From: Paraglaciecola chathamensis S18K6
Lineage (GTDB): Bacteria > Pseudomonadota > Gammaproteobacteria > Enterobacterales > Alteromonadaceae
Assembly (NCBI GenBank): GCA_000314955.1
Contig: BAEM01000027.1
Location: 1 to 64,000 of the forward strand
Direction: 5' to 3'
DNA length: 64,000 bases
Under the pieces are notes generated by a model. That model searched no databases. It was given only the letters and a program-made list of their open reading frames with translations, and was not told the DNA's origin. Made by a program: the position numbers and the translations under genes. Position 1 is the stretch's first letter. Each line of letters opens with the position of its first letter. Shown here piece after piece: positions 42,891-55,333 of the stretch.

Positions 42891-43446
42891 GTTAGATCTG
42901 CCAAAAAGATCTTTTACTCACTCGTTAGATAAACAATTCTCCTGTCAATTCGAACCAAAAAAGCTCCTTTAATACCTTTCTACTGCCCGAAAAACTTAGC
43001 TCAGCGACTAATTTGAAAAAAAAGAAATAATTTTTTTGGTCTAGATCTACTAGTTATACACAAGATGATCGACGATCGAGATCTACTAAGGTAAAGTCAG
43101 CTATAATCACGATTGCAGGAAGATCTTAGTGAATAAGATCACATTTTATGCACAGTTAGATCAAAACTTATCCTTTATTGTGCACAAGATCCTGTATAAC
43201 TGCTGTATAATCGTTACATATCCACTTGATAATAATTGTCTCAGATCGGCTTGTGGATAAGATCGCTACTTACCCCCAAGCTATACAATTTAGATCAATG
43301 AATGATCACAACAAAACTTTGCTCGTATCTGTTTGATATATAATGAATTAATAGCCTTACACACAGATCTTGCGATCACTAATAGTAATAACATTAAGTA
43401 AAGATCTAAATAGATCTTATAAAGATTAAGCAAGATCGGTTCGATC
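42891..43446. other. oriC: chromosomal replication origin oriC
   Basis: Between the dnaC-like gene and mnmG lies an unusually GATC-rich region: 22 GATC sites from 42864 to 43446, against about two expected by chance. DnaA boxes: TTATACACA (43054-43062), TTATGCACA (43146-43154), TTGTGCACA (43178-43186, one mismatch), TGTGGATAA (43252-43260, perfect, reverse) and TTACACACA (43357-43365, one mismatch). On the minus strand three AT-rich 13-mers starting GATCT (at 43437, 43416 and 43406: GATCTTGCTTAAT, GATCTATTTAGAT, GATCTTTACTTAA) form the likely unwinding element, on the mnmG side as in E. coli. The 5' start of mnmG is at 43539. Confidence 0.93.
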
Positions 43447-43538
43447 TTCTGACTGAATTTTAAGCATTTAAATTCAGCAAAATAACATATAGAATACGCG
43501 CCCCTTTTTTGGGATATGCATGATTGAAGAGGTATGAA

Positions 43539-45440
43539 ATGTTTTATCAACAACAATTTGATGTCATCGTTGTCGGTGGTGGTCACGCGGGTACTGAAGC
43601 GGCACTTGCGGCTGCGCGCATGGGCTCAAATACGCTGCTACTGACCCACAACATTGAAACCTTAGGTCAGATGTCATGTAACCCAGCAATTGGTGGGATC
43701 GGCAAAGGCCATTTGGTTAAAGAAATCGATGCTTTAGGTGGCAGCATGGCCACAGCTATCGATAAAGCTGGGATCCAATTTAGAACGCTTAATTCAAGCA
43801 AAGGCCCCGCAGTTCGTGCTACTCGCGCTCAAGCAGATAGATCTTTATATCGATCTGCGATACGTGACATTGTTGAACATCAAGATAATCTGACCATTTT
43901 CCAACAGTCTTGCGATGATCTCATTGTTGAAAATGACCAGGTCACAGGTGTAGTCACACAGATGGGCCTTAAATTTCACGCCAGAAGCGTTGTGATTACT
44001 GTAGGCACGTTTTTAGGCGGTACCATCCATATTGGTATGGAAAACTACAAAGGAGGCCGTGCTGGCGATCCTCCTTCCATTGCTTTAGCCGATCGCTTAC
44101 GCGCTTTACCTTTTCGTGTTTCACGTTTAAAAACAGGTACACCGGCCCGCTTAGATGCAAGAACGCTTGACTACAGCGTGATGCAAGAGCAGTTGGGAGA
44201 CAGCCCTACCCCAGTATTTTCATTCATGGGAAAAAGAGAAGATCACCCAAGACAAATTGCGTGTTATATCACTCATACCAACAGCAAAACCCACGATATC
44301 ATTCGTGGTGGCTTAGATCGTTCTCCTATGTACACAGGGGTTATTGAAGGGATCGGGCCGCGTTATTGCCCATCAATAGAAGACAAGATCAATCGTTTTG
44401 CAGATAAAGATTCACACCAAATATTTGTTGAACCAGAAGGCTTGAACAGCATTGAAGTTTACCCAAATGGTATATCAACGAGTCTGCCGTTTGACGTTCA
44501 ATTTGAGTTAGTTCGTTCGATCAAAGGGTTTGAAAATGCACATATTATTCGACCTGGTTATGCGATCGAATATGATTTCTTTGATCCACGAGATCTAAAG
44601 CAAACCCTAGAAACGAAATTTATCAAAGGGTTATTTTTTGCTGGCCAAATCAACGGTACCACGGGCTACGAGGAAGCCGGCGCACAAGGCTTAGTTGCAG
44701 GTGCGAATGCCTCACTGCAATGCCAAGGCAAGGATCCTTTGATCTTACGTCGGGATGAAGCATACATGGGTGTATTGATCGACGATCTAGCCACCATGGG
44801 TACCAAAGAGCCTTATCGTATGTTCACCAGTCGTGCTGAATATCGTTTGCTGTTACGTGAAGATAACGCCGATATCAGATTGACAACAAAGGGTCACGAA
44901 CTTGGCTTAGTTGATGAAGAACGCTGGCAAGCCTTCAACCGTAAGCTAGAGGCAATCGAGCTTGAGCGTCAACGTTTACGCGATACTTGGGTTCATCCTA
45001 AACACGCCGCAGCTGACGTATTAAACCCGTTATTGAAAAATGCACTGAGTAAAGAAAATACTTTAGAGGATTTGATTCGTCGTCCCGAAATGACCTACGA
45101 AACCTTAATGAAAGTAACTGACTTTGGCCCAGGGATCGCCGATCCAAAAGCGGCAGAACAGGTAGAAATACAGATCAAATACGCTGGATATATTGAGCGT
45201 CAACAAGAAGAGATCGCTAAATCTCGAAAGAACGAGAATACCTTGATCCCGGTTGATTTTGATTACAGCCAGATATCTGGTTTGTCTAATGAAGTTGTCG
45301 CAAAATTGACTGATGCAAAGCCAGAAACCTTAGGCCTGGCCTCTCGTATATCTGGTATAACACCAGCTGCAATTTCATTATTGCTTGTTTATTTGAAAAA
45401 GCATGGATTGCTTAGAAAATCAGAGCGTAAATCAGCCTAA
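43539..45440 (+). CDS. mnmG: tRNA uridine-5-carboxymethylaminomethyl modification enzyme MnmG (GidA)
   Basis: MnmG is the FAD-dependent partner of MnmE in tRNA wobble uridine modification. Starting at the ATG preceded by AGAGG gives 633 residues (E. coli 629). The FAD Rossmann motif [19 protein letters not shown] is at the N-terminus, and the [17 protein letters not shown] and [22 protein letters not shown] blocks are conserved. A TTG upstream is a weaker start. The stop codon overlaps the rsmG start by one base. Confidence 0.98.
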   Translation: MFYQQQFDVIVVGGGHAGTEAALAAARMGSNTLLLTHNIETLGQMSCNPAIGGIGKGHLVKEIDALGGSMATAIDKAGIQFRTLNSSKGPAVRATRAQADRSLYRSAIRDIVEHQDNLTIFQQSCDDLIVENDQVTGVVTQMGLKFHARSVVITVGTFLGGTIHIGMENYKGGRAGDPPSIALADRLRALPFRVSRLKTGTPARLDARTLDYSVMQEQLGDSPTPVFSFMGKREDHPRQIACYITHTNSKTHDIIRGGLDRSPMYTGVIEGIGPRYCPSIEDKINRFADKDSHQIFVEPEGLNSIEVYPNGISTSLPFDVQFELVRSIKGFENAHIIRPGYAIEYDFFDPRDLKQTLETKFIKGLFFAGQINGTTGYEEAGAQGLVAGANASLQCQGKDPLILRRDEAYMGVLIDDLATMGTKEPYRMFTSRAEYRLLLREDNADIRLTTKGHELGLVDEERWQAFNRKLEAIELERQRLRDTWVHPKHAAADVLNPLLKNALSKENTLEDLIRRPEMTYETLMKVTDFGPGIADPKAAEQVEIQIKYAGYIERQQEEIAKSRKNENTLIPVDFDYSQISGLSNEVVAKLTDAKPETLGLASRISGITPAAISLLLVYLKKHGLLRKSERKSA

Positions 45441-46087
45441 TGACCGATAATTTCCATACCTTAGCGGCAAAATTGCAAGAATACATAAGCCTGACAGATT
45501 TACAGGTTTCTGAAGAGCAAATCAGTAAGTTAGTCGGGTTCGTGCAATTAATTCATAAATGGAACAAAGCGTATAACTTGACCTCAGTGCGGGATCCTGA
45601 ATCTATGTTGATAAAACATATAATGGATTCTATTGTGGTGGCGCCTCATTTACAGCAAAGCCATTATATCGATGTAGGAACTGGCCCAGGTTTGCCTGGG
45701 ATCCCCCTTGCGATCATGTTGCCGCAAACACACTTCACTTTGCTTGATAGCCTAGGTAAACGCGTCAGGTTTATGAAACAAGTCGCTTATGAACTCAAAC
45801 TCGACAATATTCAACCTGTGCAAGCCCGGGTCGAAGATTATGCTAGTGCTCATGAACTTAACGGAGTGCTCAGTCGCGCATTTGCCTCATTAAATGACAT
45901 GTTAACTTGGTGTCAGCATCTTATTGATAGCAACGGAACATTCATTGCGCTTAAAGGGCAATTACCCCAACAGGAAATCGACGAATTGCCTGAGGGCTTT
46001 GTTGTAACTGATACTATTGCGTTACATGTTCCTGAATTAGAGGGTGACAGGCATCTAATCAAGATTGTTAATACCAATCCCCGTTAA
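45440..46087 (+). CDS. rsmG: 16S rRNA m7G527 methyltransferase RsmG
   Basis: RsmG methylates G527 of 16S rRNA. The 215-residue protein shows the family segments [15 protein letters not shown], the SAM-binding [16 protein letters not shown] and the LSRAFASL block. Its ATG overlaps the mnmG TAA by one base. The last codons (NTNPR) and the stop lie inside a short inverted-repeat element (46072-46117), so the C-terminus has been shaped by that repeat. Function is probably unaffected. Confidence 0.97.
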   Translation: MTDNFHTLAAKLQEYISLTDLQVSEEQISKLVGFVQLIHKWNKAYNLTSVRDPESMLIKHIMDSIVVAPHLQQSHYIDVGTGPGLPGIPLAIMLPQTHFTLLDSLGKRVRFMKQVAYELKLDNIQPVQARVEDYASAHELNGVLSRAFASLNDMLTWCQHLIDSNGTFIALKGQLPQQEIDELPEGFVVTDTIALHVPELEGDRHLIKIVNTNPR

Positions 46088-46117
46088 TAAGTGTCCCCTC
46101 ACTAACGTGGAATGGTA
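46072..46117. repeat. short MITE-like repeat (46 bases) overlapping the rsmG stop
   Basis: Begins TACCAATCCCCGTTAATAAG and ends CACTAACGTGGAATGGTA, imperfect inverted repeats of each other. Both ends match the terminal repeats of the 263-base element at 55061-55323. The first 16 bases encode the last residues and stop codon of rsmG. It looks like an internally deleted copy of the same family. Confidence 0.75.
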
Positions 46118-46237
46118 TAAGACATAATTGAGCATTTCTTTTTCGCCTTAAAAGCATTATCTTCTGCAGATAATTTTTTTACTACGCTAGTTAGTTGTAT
46201 AAAACGGATTAGCGATAAATAACACTGGAATATTATT

Positions 46238-47026
46238 TTGGGAAAAGTCATTGCCATTGCCAATCAAAAAGGTGGCGTCGGTAAAACTACTACTGCGGTA
46301 AATGTGGCTGCTTCTATGGCAGCGACCAAGCGTAAAGTCTTGTTGATCGATTTAGATCCCCAAGGCAACGCCACTATGGGTAGCGGTGTTGATAAATACG
46401 ACGACCCCAATACCTGTTATGAATTATTGATTGAAGAAAAACCCATTCAAGAAGTGGTGATTAAAGAGACCTCAGGGAAATACGATTTAATTGCTGCCAA
46501 TACGGACGTAACCGCGGCGGAAATTAAGCTGATGGAAGTGTTTGCCCGAGAGGTGAGGTTGCGCAACGCATTGGCGCCTGTGCGTAATTATTACGACTTT
46601 ATCTTTATCGACTGCCCGCCTTCACTTAACCAGTTAACGGTGAACGCAATGGCCGCGGCTGATTCTGTTCTTGTACCAATGCAGTGCGAGTATTACGCCC
46701 TTGAAGGTTTGACGGCATTGATGGATACCATCAAAAAGCTCGCGTCGGTGGTGAATCCTGAATTAACAATTGAAGGGGTATTGCGCACCATGTACGATCC
46801 GCGTAATCGCCTTGCGAATGATGTATCTGAGCAGCTAAAGCGACATTTTGGTGAACAAGTGTATCGTACAGTTATTCCGCGCAATGTGCGCTTAGCAGAA
46901 GCGCCAAGTTTTGGTACGCCAGCTATGTACTATGATCGCTCATCAACAGGATCGAAGGCGTATTTAGCTCTTGCAGGTGAAATATTGCGTCGCAGTAAGA
47001 AAGAAAGCGTTGCTAAAGTTAGTTAA
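46238..47026 (+). CDS. parA: chromosome partitioning ATPase ParA
   Basis: ParA is the Walker-type ATPase that drives segregation of ParB-bound origins. The 262-residue sequence begins GKVIAIANQKGGVGKTTTAVN (deviant Walker A with signature lysine) and has FIDCPPSLNQLTVNAM (Walker B) and the conserved VPMQCEYYALEG. Translation appears to begin at TTG. It is followed by parB after 32 bases. It is the chromosomal (Soj-type) form without an N-terminal DNA-binding domain. Confidence 0.96.
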   Translation: MGKVIAIANQKGGVGKTTTAVNVAASMAATKRKVLLIDLDPQGNATMGSGVDKYDDPNTCYELLIEEKPIQEVVIKETSGKYDLIAANTDVTAAEIKLMEVFAREVRLRNALAPVRNYYDFIFIDCPPSLNQLTVNAMAAADSVLVPMQCEYYALEGLTALMDTIKKLASVVNPELTIEGVLRTMYDPRNRLANDVSEQLKRHFGEQVYRTVIPRNVRLAEAPSFGTPAMYYDRSSTGSKAYLALAGEILRRSKKESVAKVS

Positions 47027-47058
47027 CTGAAATTAATACGGGTCGAATAGAGAAATAC

Positions 47059-47931
47059 ATGTCAGCGAAGAAACGTGGGTTAGGAAGAGGTTTAGATGCA
47101 TTATTGGCTACAAGTCAGGCGTCGCGTAATGCACAGGACAACCAGCCTGAGCAAAACGACAGTGAACTACAGCAGTTAGCAGTCGAATTCCTCAAACCAG
47201 GAAAATACCAACCCCGTAAAGATATGTCTCCAGATGCATTAGAAGAACTTGCATCTTCGATTCGCTCTCAAGGCGTTATTCAGCCAATTATCGTGCGTAC
47301 CCTAGGGAATAATGAATTTGAAATTATTGCCGGTGAACGTCGCTGGCGAGCTTCCCAGTTAGCGGGTTTAGAAACTGTACCTTGTTTGGTTAAAGATGTA
47401 CCCGATGAGGCTGCCGTCGCTATCGCACTGATTGAAAACATTCAGCGTGAAGATCTTAACGCAATGGAGGAAGCTCAGGCGTTAGAACGTCTGATGAGCG
47501 AGTTTGAATTAACCCATCAAGAAGTGGCTACAGCCGTCGGTAAATCTCGTACCACAGTGACCAATTTAATGCGTCTTAATAATTTACATGATGACGTTAA
47601 ACTCCTATTGGAACACGGTGATATAGAAATGGGCCACGCCAGAGCATTACTGGGCTTAGAAGGGGATGCTCAGTTAGAAGCTGCTCATATTGTGTCAGGT
47701 AAAGGATTAACCGTTAGAGACACCGAGAATTTAGTGCGTAAATTCCTCGAACCTGCCACTCCTAAAGAAGAGAAAAAGCTCGATCCTGATGTGGTACGTT
47801 TACAAGATAAATTATCGCAGAACTTAGGTGCTCCTGTGCAGATTGCGCACAATGCAAAAGGTAAGGGTAAGGTCGTAATTAACTTTTCGAGTTTAGATCA
47901 ATTAGACGGAATTTTGTTGCACATAAAGTAA
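47059..47931 (+). CDS. parB: chromosome partitioning protein ParB
   Basis: ParB binds parS and forms the centromere complex using CTP. The 290-residue protein has the N-terminal ParB/Srx domain with the CTP-binding GERRWRASQLAG motif, the central helix-turn-helix (HQEVATAVGKSRTTVTNLMRL), and the C-terminal dimerisation domain. The N-terminus AKKRGLGRGLDALL contains the basic ParA-stimulating patch. The parS sites are in recF (32.0 and 32.6 kb), about 15 kb away. Confidence 0.97.
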   Translation: MSAKKRGLGRGLDALLATSQASRNAQDNQPEQNDSELQQLAVEFLKPGKYQPRKDMSPDALEELASSIRSQGVIQPIIVRTLGNNEFEIIAGERRWRASQLAGLETVPCLVKDVPDEAAVAIALIENIQREDLNAMEEAQALERLMSEFELTHQEVATAVGKSRTTVTNLMRLNNLHDDVKLLLEHGDIEMGHARALLGLEGDAQLEAAHIVSGKGLTVRDTENLVRKFLEPATPKEEKKLDPDVVRLQDKLSQNLGAPVQIAHNAKGKGKVVINFSSLDQLDGILLHIK

Positions 47932-47965
47932 TGTTACAAATAGGCAGTCGAAATACCCTTTTCAG

Positions 47966-47993
47966 TTGTAAATTCGTCGCAGATAAGTATACT
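47966..47993 (+). promoter_or_regulatory. predicted atp operon promoter
   Basis: TTGTAA (47966-47971) and TATACT (47988-47993) with a 16-base spacer, 40 bases upstream of atpI. Confidence 0.5.
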
Positions 47994-48032
47994 TTCGGCG
48001 CTTTTGAAGGTATCAGCAAGTAGAGGAATAAG

Positions 48033-48422
48033 TTGATAGCGAGTTTAACCGCACCTGGTCGAGCGTTGGCGAAAAATATTTTTTATTGCCAAATGACTAT
48101 TATCATCGCCCTAAGTGTATTTTTTGCGGTAATTTATGGACAAAACTCGGCAATATCATCCCTGTTTGGTGGAGTAATATGTTTACTCCCAAACGTCATT
48201 TTTGCCTACTTTGCGTTTAAATATGCCGGTGCGAGTAAGAACAAACTGGTTGTTCAGCAATTTAATAAAGGCTCAAAACTCAAATTCTTCGCCACAATCG
48301 TATTATTTATCGTGGCATATCAATGGAAAGGGCTACAGCCTTTGCCGTTGATGTTGAGTTACGTTGTGACATTAGTCAGTCAATGGCCAGTAATAATTTT
48401 TTTAGGTCGCGTTAAACAGTAA
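48033..48422 (+). CDS. atpI: ATP synthase protein I
   Basis: AtpI helps assemble the c-ring of ATP synthase. The 129-residue protein has four hydrophobic segments (about residues 15-37, 40-60, 75-95 and 101-122). It starts at TTG preceded by GAGGAATA. It leads atpBEFHAGDC, the usual order. Confidence 0.85.
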   Translation: MIASLTAPGRALAKNIFYCQMTIIIALSVFFAVIYGQNSAISSLFGGVICLLPNVIFAYFAFKYAGASKNKLVVQQFNKGSKLKFFATIVLFIVAYQWKGLQPLPLMLSYVVTLVSQWPVIIFLGRVKQ

Positions 48423-49280
<858 letters not shown>

Positions 49281-49327
49281 TTTTACAACGTTTTATTTTT
49301 TTAACATTAACTTAAACACAAAGGTGA

Positions 49328-49582
<255 letters not shown>

Positions 49583-49621
49583 GCACCTAACTAGACAATA
49601 ACGAATATAGGAGGAGCGGTT

Positions 49622-50092
49622 TTGAATATCAATGCCACTCTATTTGGCGAACTAATAGCATTTATATTCTTCGTGTGGTTCTGCATGAAGTTTGTATGGC
49701 CCCCAATTATGGGCGCTATTGAAGAACGTCAAAAGAAAATTGCTGATGGTCTTGCTGCGTCTGAACGCGGTGAAAAAGATCTAGAACTTGCTCAAGCGAA
49801 AGCGACAGAGCAGTTGAAAGAGGCGAAAACTCAAGCAGCTGGAATTATCGAGCAGGCTAAGAAGCGTGGTTCTCAAATTGTTGATGAAGAAACGCAACGT
49901 GCCCACCAAGAGCGTGAGAATATCATTGCTCAAGGTCATGCTGAAATCGAAGCTGAGCGTAACCGTGCAAAAGAAGATTTGCGTAAGCAAGTCGCAGTGT
50001 TAGCTGTTGCCGGTGCTGAGAAAATTCTTGAGCGTCAAATTGATGCTGCAGCGCAAAGTGACATAGTTGAAAAACTTGTCGCCGAGCTATAA
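49622..50092 (+). CDS. atpF: F0F1 ATP synthase subunit b
   Basis: Subunit b is the peripheral stalk. The 156-residue protein (E. coli 156) has one N-terminal membrane helix (about 8-26) followed by a long charged coiled coil. It starts at TTG with a strong GGAGGAGC ribosome-binding region; the next in-frame ATG would be internal in the sense of the conserved MNINATLFG start, so TTG is chosen. Confidence 0.96.
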   Translation: MNINATLFGELIAFIFFVWFCMKFVWPPIMGAIEERQKKIADGLAASERGEKDLELAQAKATEQLKEAKTQAAGIIEQAKKRGSQIVDEETQRAHQERENIIAQGHAEIEAERNRAKEDLRKQVAVLAVAGAEKILERQIDAAAQSDIVEKLVAEL

Positions 50093-50106
50093 GGGGAATT
50101 TGAGCT

Positions 50107-50640
50107 ATGTCTGAATTGACAACGATTGCTCGCCCTTACGCAAAAGCTGCGTTCGATTATGCGGTTGAGCAGAAAATTATCGCAGGCTGGCAGGAAATGC
50201 TGGTTTTCGCAGGTGAAGTAGCAAAAAATCCAGACATCAAAAATTTAATGTCTGGGGCCGTTGCGCCTGACACCCTAGCGGAAGTTTTTAACCAAATCTG
50301 TGGTGAACAACTTGACCAACATGGTCAGAACCTAATTAAGGTTTTGGCTGAAAATAAACGTCTTCAAGCACTTCCTGAAATATCAGAGTTGTTTAACGAA
50401 TTTAAAACTGAATTCGACAAAGAGATCGAAGCAGATGTTATTTCTGCTACCGAACTTAATGAAAAACAACAGGCTGAAATCAGTGGGGCTCTTGAAAAGC
50501 GTCTTGCACGAAAAGTTAAGCTGAATTGTAGCGTCGACCCTACCCTGATCGCCGGAGTTAAAATCAAAGCCGGTGATACAGTGATTGATGGCTCGGTTAA
50601 AAGTAAATTAAACCGTCTCACAGACGCGTTACAAGCATAA
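50107..50640 (+). CDS. atpH: F0F1 ATP synthase subunit delta
   Basis: Subunit delta connects F1 to the b stalk. The 177-residue protein begins with the [18 protein letters not shown] segment and ends with [22 protein letters not shown], the family signature. Flanked by atpF (14-base gap) and atpA (13-base gap). Confidence 0.97.
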   Translation: MSELTTIARPYAKAAFDYAVEQKIIAGWQEMLVFAGEVAKNPDIKNLMSGAVAPDTLAEVFNQICGEQLDQHGQNLIKVLAENKRLQALPEISELFNEFKTEFDKEIEADVISATELNEKQQAEISGALEKRLARKVKLNCSVDPTLIAGVKIKAGDTVIDGSVKSKLNRLTDALQA

Positions 50641-50653
50641 CGGGGAAAAGAGC

Positions 50654-52195
50654 ATGCAACTGAATTCCACTGAAATTGCAGAACTGATCAAACAGCGAAT
50701 TGAACAGTTTGAAGTAGTAAGTGAAGCTCGTAACGAAGGAACTATCGTTGGTGTAACTGACGGTATTATCCGTATTCATGGCCTTGCAGATGTAATGCAA
50801 GGTGAAATGATTGAGCTTCCTGGTAATCGCTACGCTATCGCATTGAACCTAGAGCGTGACTCTGTTGGTGCGGTTGTTATGGGCCCTTACGCTGACCTTC
50901 AGGAAGGCGCAAAGGTAACTTCATCAGGTCGTATCCTTGAAGTACCAGTTGGTCGTGGTTTGCTAGGTCGTGTTGTTAACACGCTTGGTGCACCGATCGA
51001 TGGTAAAGGTGCAATTGACGCTGATGGTTTTGAGCCTGTAGAAAAAATTGCCCCTGGCGTAATTGAACGTCAGTCGGTTGATCAGCCTATTCAAACTGGT
51101 TATAAATCAGTTGATGCCATGATCCCAGTTGGTCGTGGACAACGTGAATTGGTTATCGGTGACCGTCAAACAGGTAAAACTGCTTTGGCCATTGATGCGA
51201 TCATTAACCAGAAAGATTCTGGCGTTAAATGTGTTTACGTAGCGGTTGGCCAAAAGGCTTCAACAATTGCTAACGTAGTACGTAAGCTCGAAGAGCACGG
51301 CGCAATGGCTCACACTATTGTAGTTGCAGCATCAGCTTCTGAATCAGCAGCATTGCAATACCTTGCTCCTTATTCAGGTTGTACTATGGGTGAATACTTC
51401 CGTGACCGCGGTGAAGATGCGTTGATCGTATACGATGACCTATCTAAGCAAGCTGTTGCTTATCGTCAAATTTCACTATTACTACGTCGTCCGCCGGGTC
51501 GTGAAGCATATCCTGGTGACGTTTTCTATTTGCACTCGCGTCTTCTAGAGCGTGCGGCACGTGTTAACGAAAACTACGTAGAGAATTTCACCAAGGGTGA
51601 AGTAAAAGGTAAAACAGGCTCTTTGACTGCATTGCCAATTATTGAAACTCAAGCTGGTGACGTATCAGCATTCGTACCTACTAACGTAATCTCAATTACC
51701 GATGGTCAGATTTTCTTAGAAACTGACTTGTTTAACTCAGGTATTCGTCCTGCGGTTAACGCTGGTATTTCAGTATCTCGTGTTGGTGGTGCAGCCCAGA
51801 CTAAAATCGTTAAGAAGTTAGGTGGTGGTATCCGTCTAGCGCTTGCTCAGTACCGTGAATTGGCAGCTTTCTCTCAATTTGCATCTGACCTTGACGAAGC
51901 GACTCGTGCTCAATTAGAGCATGGTGAGCGTGTTATGGAATTAATGAAGCAGAACCAATATGCACCACTTTCAGTGGCTGATATGTCTGTTTCATTGTTC
52001 GCTGTTGAAAAAGGCTACTTGAAAGACGTTGAGCTAGACAAAATCCTAGATTTTGAAGCCGCGTTGCACTCGTACATGAACAGCGAGTACGCTGAGCTGA
52101 TTAAAACTATCAATGATACAGGTAACTTCAACGGTGAAATTGAAGCCACGTTAGCTGAAGCTTTAGAGAAATTTAAAGCAACACAAACTTGGTAA
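50654..52195 (+). CDS. atpA: F0F1 ATP synthase subunit alpha
   Basis: The 513-residue non-catalytic nucleotide-binding subunit (same length as E. coli). Walker A GDRQTGKT is near residue 169 and the conserved [17 protein letters not shown] segment near 365. The sequence is very standard. It is followed by atpG after 54 bases, a longer gap than elsewhere in the operon, which contains a small hairpin (GGCACTGCC...GGCAGTGC). Confidence 0.99.
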   Translation: MQLNSTEIAELIKQRIEQFEVVSEARNEGTIVGVTDGIIRIHGLADVMQGEMIELPGNRYAIALNLERDSVGAVVMGPYADLQEGAKVTSSGRILEVPVGRGLLGRVVNTLGAPIDGKGAIDADGFEPVEKIAPGVIERQSVDQPIQTGYKSVDAMIPVGRGQRELVIGDRQTGKTALAIDAIINQKDSGVKCVYVAVGQKASTIANVVRKLEEHGAMAHTIVVAASASESAALQYLAPYSGCTMGEYFRDRGEDALIVYDDLSKQAVAYRQISLLLRRPPGREAYPGDVFYLHSRLLERAARVNENYVENFTKGEVKGKTGSLTALPIIETQAGDVSAFVPTNVISITDGQIFLETDLFNSGIRPAVNAGISVSRVGGAAQTKIVKKLGGGIRLALAQYRELAAFSQFASDLDEATRAQLEHGERVMELMKQNQYAPLSVADMSVSLFAVEKGYLKDVELDKILDFEAALHSYMNSEYAELIKTINDTGNFNGEIEATLAEALEKFKATQTW

Positions 52196-52249
52196 TCAAT
52201 GGCACTGCCTTAACGGCAGTGCATTCGTTGAATAATCGGAGATAGATTT

Positions 52250-53110
52250 ATGGCTAGCGGTAAAGAGATAAAAGGTAAGATCGGGAGTATTAAAAATACT
52301 CAGAAAATCACCAGTGCAATGGAGATGGTTGCTGCGTCTAAAATGAAAAAGGCGCAAGACCGTATGACTGCAAGTCGTCCATACGCTGAGAATATTCGAA
52401 ACGTGATCGGTCACCTGGCTAACGCTAACCTTGAATATCGCCATCCTTATTTAGAAGACCGTGAAGTAAAGCGTGTCGGCTATATCGTTATCTCAACTGA
52501 CCGTGGTTTGTGTGGTGGATTGAACACCAACGAATTTAAAAAGGTCACTAAAGATGCGAAGAAATGGCAAGAACAAGGTGTAGAAGTTGATTTTGCAGCT
52601 TTAGGTTCTAAATCTTGTGCGTTCTTTAATCGTTTCGGCGGCAATATGTTAGCTGCTGAATCAGGCCTTGGTGATGCACCAAGTGTAAAAGACGTCATTG
52701 GTTTAGTGCGTATTATGCTCAACGCCTTCAACGAAGGTAAAATCGACCGCCTGTATTTGGTGTTTAACAAGTTTGTTAACACCATGGCTCAAGAGCCACT
52801 GATCGATCAATTGTTACCTTTGCCTAAATCTGAAGATAAAGCATTAAAGCACCGTTGGGACTATATCTACGAACCTGATCCAAAACCTATTTTGGATACG
52901 TTATTGGTTCGTTACATCGAGTCTCAAGTATATCAAGGCGTAGTTGAAAACGCTGCGTCCGAGCAAGCTGCTCGTATGGTCGCGATGAAAGCGGCCACAG
53001 ATAACGCAGGTGACTTAATTGATGACTTACAACTGATATACAACAAGGCACGTCAAGCGGCAATCACACAAGAGATCAGTGAGATTGTAAGCGGCGCGGC
53101 TGCGGTGTAG
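52250..53110 (+). CDS. atpG: F0F1 ATP synthase subunit gamma
   Basis: The central shaft subunit, 286 residues (E. coli 287). N-terminal [28 protein letters not shown] and the C-terminal helix ending [20 protein letters not shown] match the family; [11 protein letters not shown] is also conserved. Located between atpA and atpD. Confidence 0.98.
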   Translation: MASGKEIKGKIGSIKNTQKITSAMEMVAASKMKKAQDRMTASRPYAENIRNVIGHLANANLEYRHPYLEDREVKRVGYIVISTDRGLCGGLNTNEFKKVTKDAKKWQEQGVEVDFAALGSKSCAFFNRFGGNMLAAESGLGDAPSVKDVIGLVRIMLNAFNEGKIDRLYLVFNKFVNTMAQEPLIDQLLPLPKSEDKALKHRWDYIYEPDPKPILDTLLVRYIESQVYQGVVENAASEQAARMVAMKAATDNAGDLIDDLQLIYNKARQAAITQEISEIVSGAAAV

Positions 53111-53123
53111 GCAAAGGTTTTAG

Positions 53124-54527
<1,404 letters not shown>

Positions 54528-54570
54528 GCGTATCTTCGGATACGTTTAACTTTTTTTGATAGGAGGGTAC

Positions 54571-54984
54571 ATGGCAATGACAATTCAACTGGATGTAGTA
54601 AGCGCAGAAGATAGTATTTTTTCTGGATTAGTACAGAGTATTCAAGTAACCGGCAGTGAAGGTGAACTTGGTGTTCAGTACGGTCATGCTCCTTTGCTGA
54701 CTACTATAAAAGCTGGAATGGTTAATGTGGTTAAGCAGTTCGGCGAAGAAGAATTGATTTATGTTGCTGGTGGTGTACTCGAAGTACAGCCCGGTCATAT
54801 ATCAGTACTTGCGGACACTGCGCTTCGAGCCAGCGACTTAGATGAACAAGCAGTTCTAGAGGCGAAAAAACGTCTTGAGGACAATATTGCAAATCCTAGT
54901 TCTGATTTCGAGTATGCAGAAGCAGCTGCAGAGCTTGCCGAAACCATCGCGCAGTTACGTTTGATTCAGAAGCTACGCAAATAA
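54571..54984 (+). CDS. atpC: F0F1 ATP synthase subunit epsilon
   Basis: Epsilon is a regulatory rotor subunit. The ATG at 54571 is preceded by AGGAGG, giving 137 residues (E. coli 139); an in-frame TTG five codons upstream overlaps that site. The N-terminal beta-sandwich and C-terminal helical hairpin pattern ([18 protein letters not shown]) are typical. It ends the operon; an intrinsic terminator follows. Confidence 0.96.
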   Translation: MAMTIQLDVVSAEDSIFSGLVQSIQVTGSEGELGVQYGHAPLLTTIKAGMVNVVKQFGEEELIYVAGGVLEVQPGHISVLADTALRASDLDEQAVLEAKKRLEDNIANPSSDFEYAEAAAELAETIAQLRLIQKLRK

Positions 54985-54996
54985 TTGGAATAGAAA

Positions 54997-55012
54997 TGTT
55001 TCATGTGAAACC
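54997..55012. promoter_or_regulatory. degenerate parS-like site after atpC
   Basis: TGTTTCATGTGAAACC differs from TGTTTCACGTGAAACA at two positions, one of them in the central CG. Binding by ParB is doubtful. Confidence 0.35.
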
Positions 55013-55036
55013 CGGCTATAAGCCGGGTTTTTTGTA
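55011..55036 (+). terminator. atp operon terminator
   Basis: Arms CCCGGCT and AGCCGGG around a short ATA loop, followed by six T, 26 bases after the atpC stop. Confidence 0.9.
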
Positions 55037-55060
55037 TCTGCACGTTCAAGAATTGCGTAA

Positions 55061-55323
55061 TACCAATCCGCATTAATAAGTGACCGCCTCAGAATGGGTC
55101 CAGCGGTTTTTGATTAAGGCGTCGTATGTAGTAATGGTTGTTCCCTTTCAAATAGTGAGAACGCAGAGCAAAAGCCGCTGGGGCATTCCTTGTAGGCGAG
55201 TTTTAAAAGGGCTTACACTGCGTTGCATGACTTCGAAAGAGAACAACTATTCATTCAGTCATGCGCCTTGTTTAAGCCCTTTTAAACTCTCGCTGAGTCA
55301 TCACTTATTAACGTGGAATGGTA
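55061..55323. mobile_element. MITE-like element with nested inverted repeats
   Basis: A 263-base non-coding element. Its left end, TACCAATCCGCATTAATAAG followed by TGA, and its right end (read on the other strand TACCATTCCACGTTAATAAG, TGA) are imperfect terminal inverted repeats of about 23 bases, and the flanks are TAA on both sides. Inside are further long inverted repeats, including GCGAGTTTTAAAAGGGCTTA against TAAGCCCTTTTAAACTCTCGC-type sequence, GCATGAC against GTCATGC, and CAGCGG against CCGCTG. There is no transposase. A shortened copy lies at 46072-46117. It looks like a non-autonomous transposable repeat. Confidence 0.75.
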
Positions 55324-55333
55324 TAAAGGGTTT

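Noticed and set aside
44117..44132. TGTTTCACGTTTAAAA in mnmG as a possible parS
   Set aside because: Only the left half matches; three mismatches in the right half remove the palindrome.
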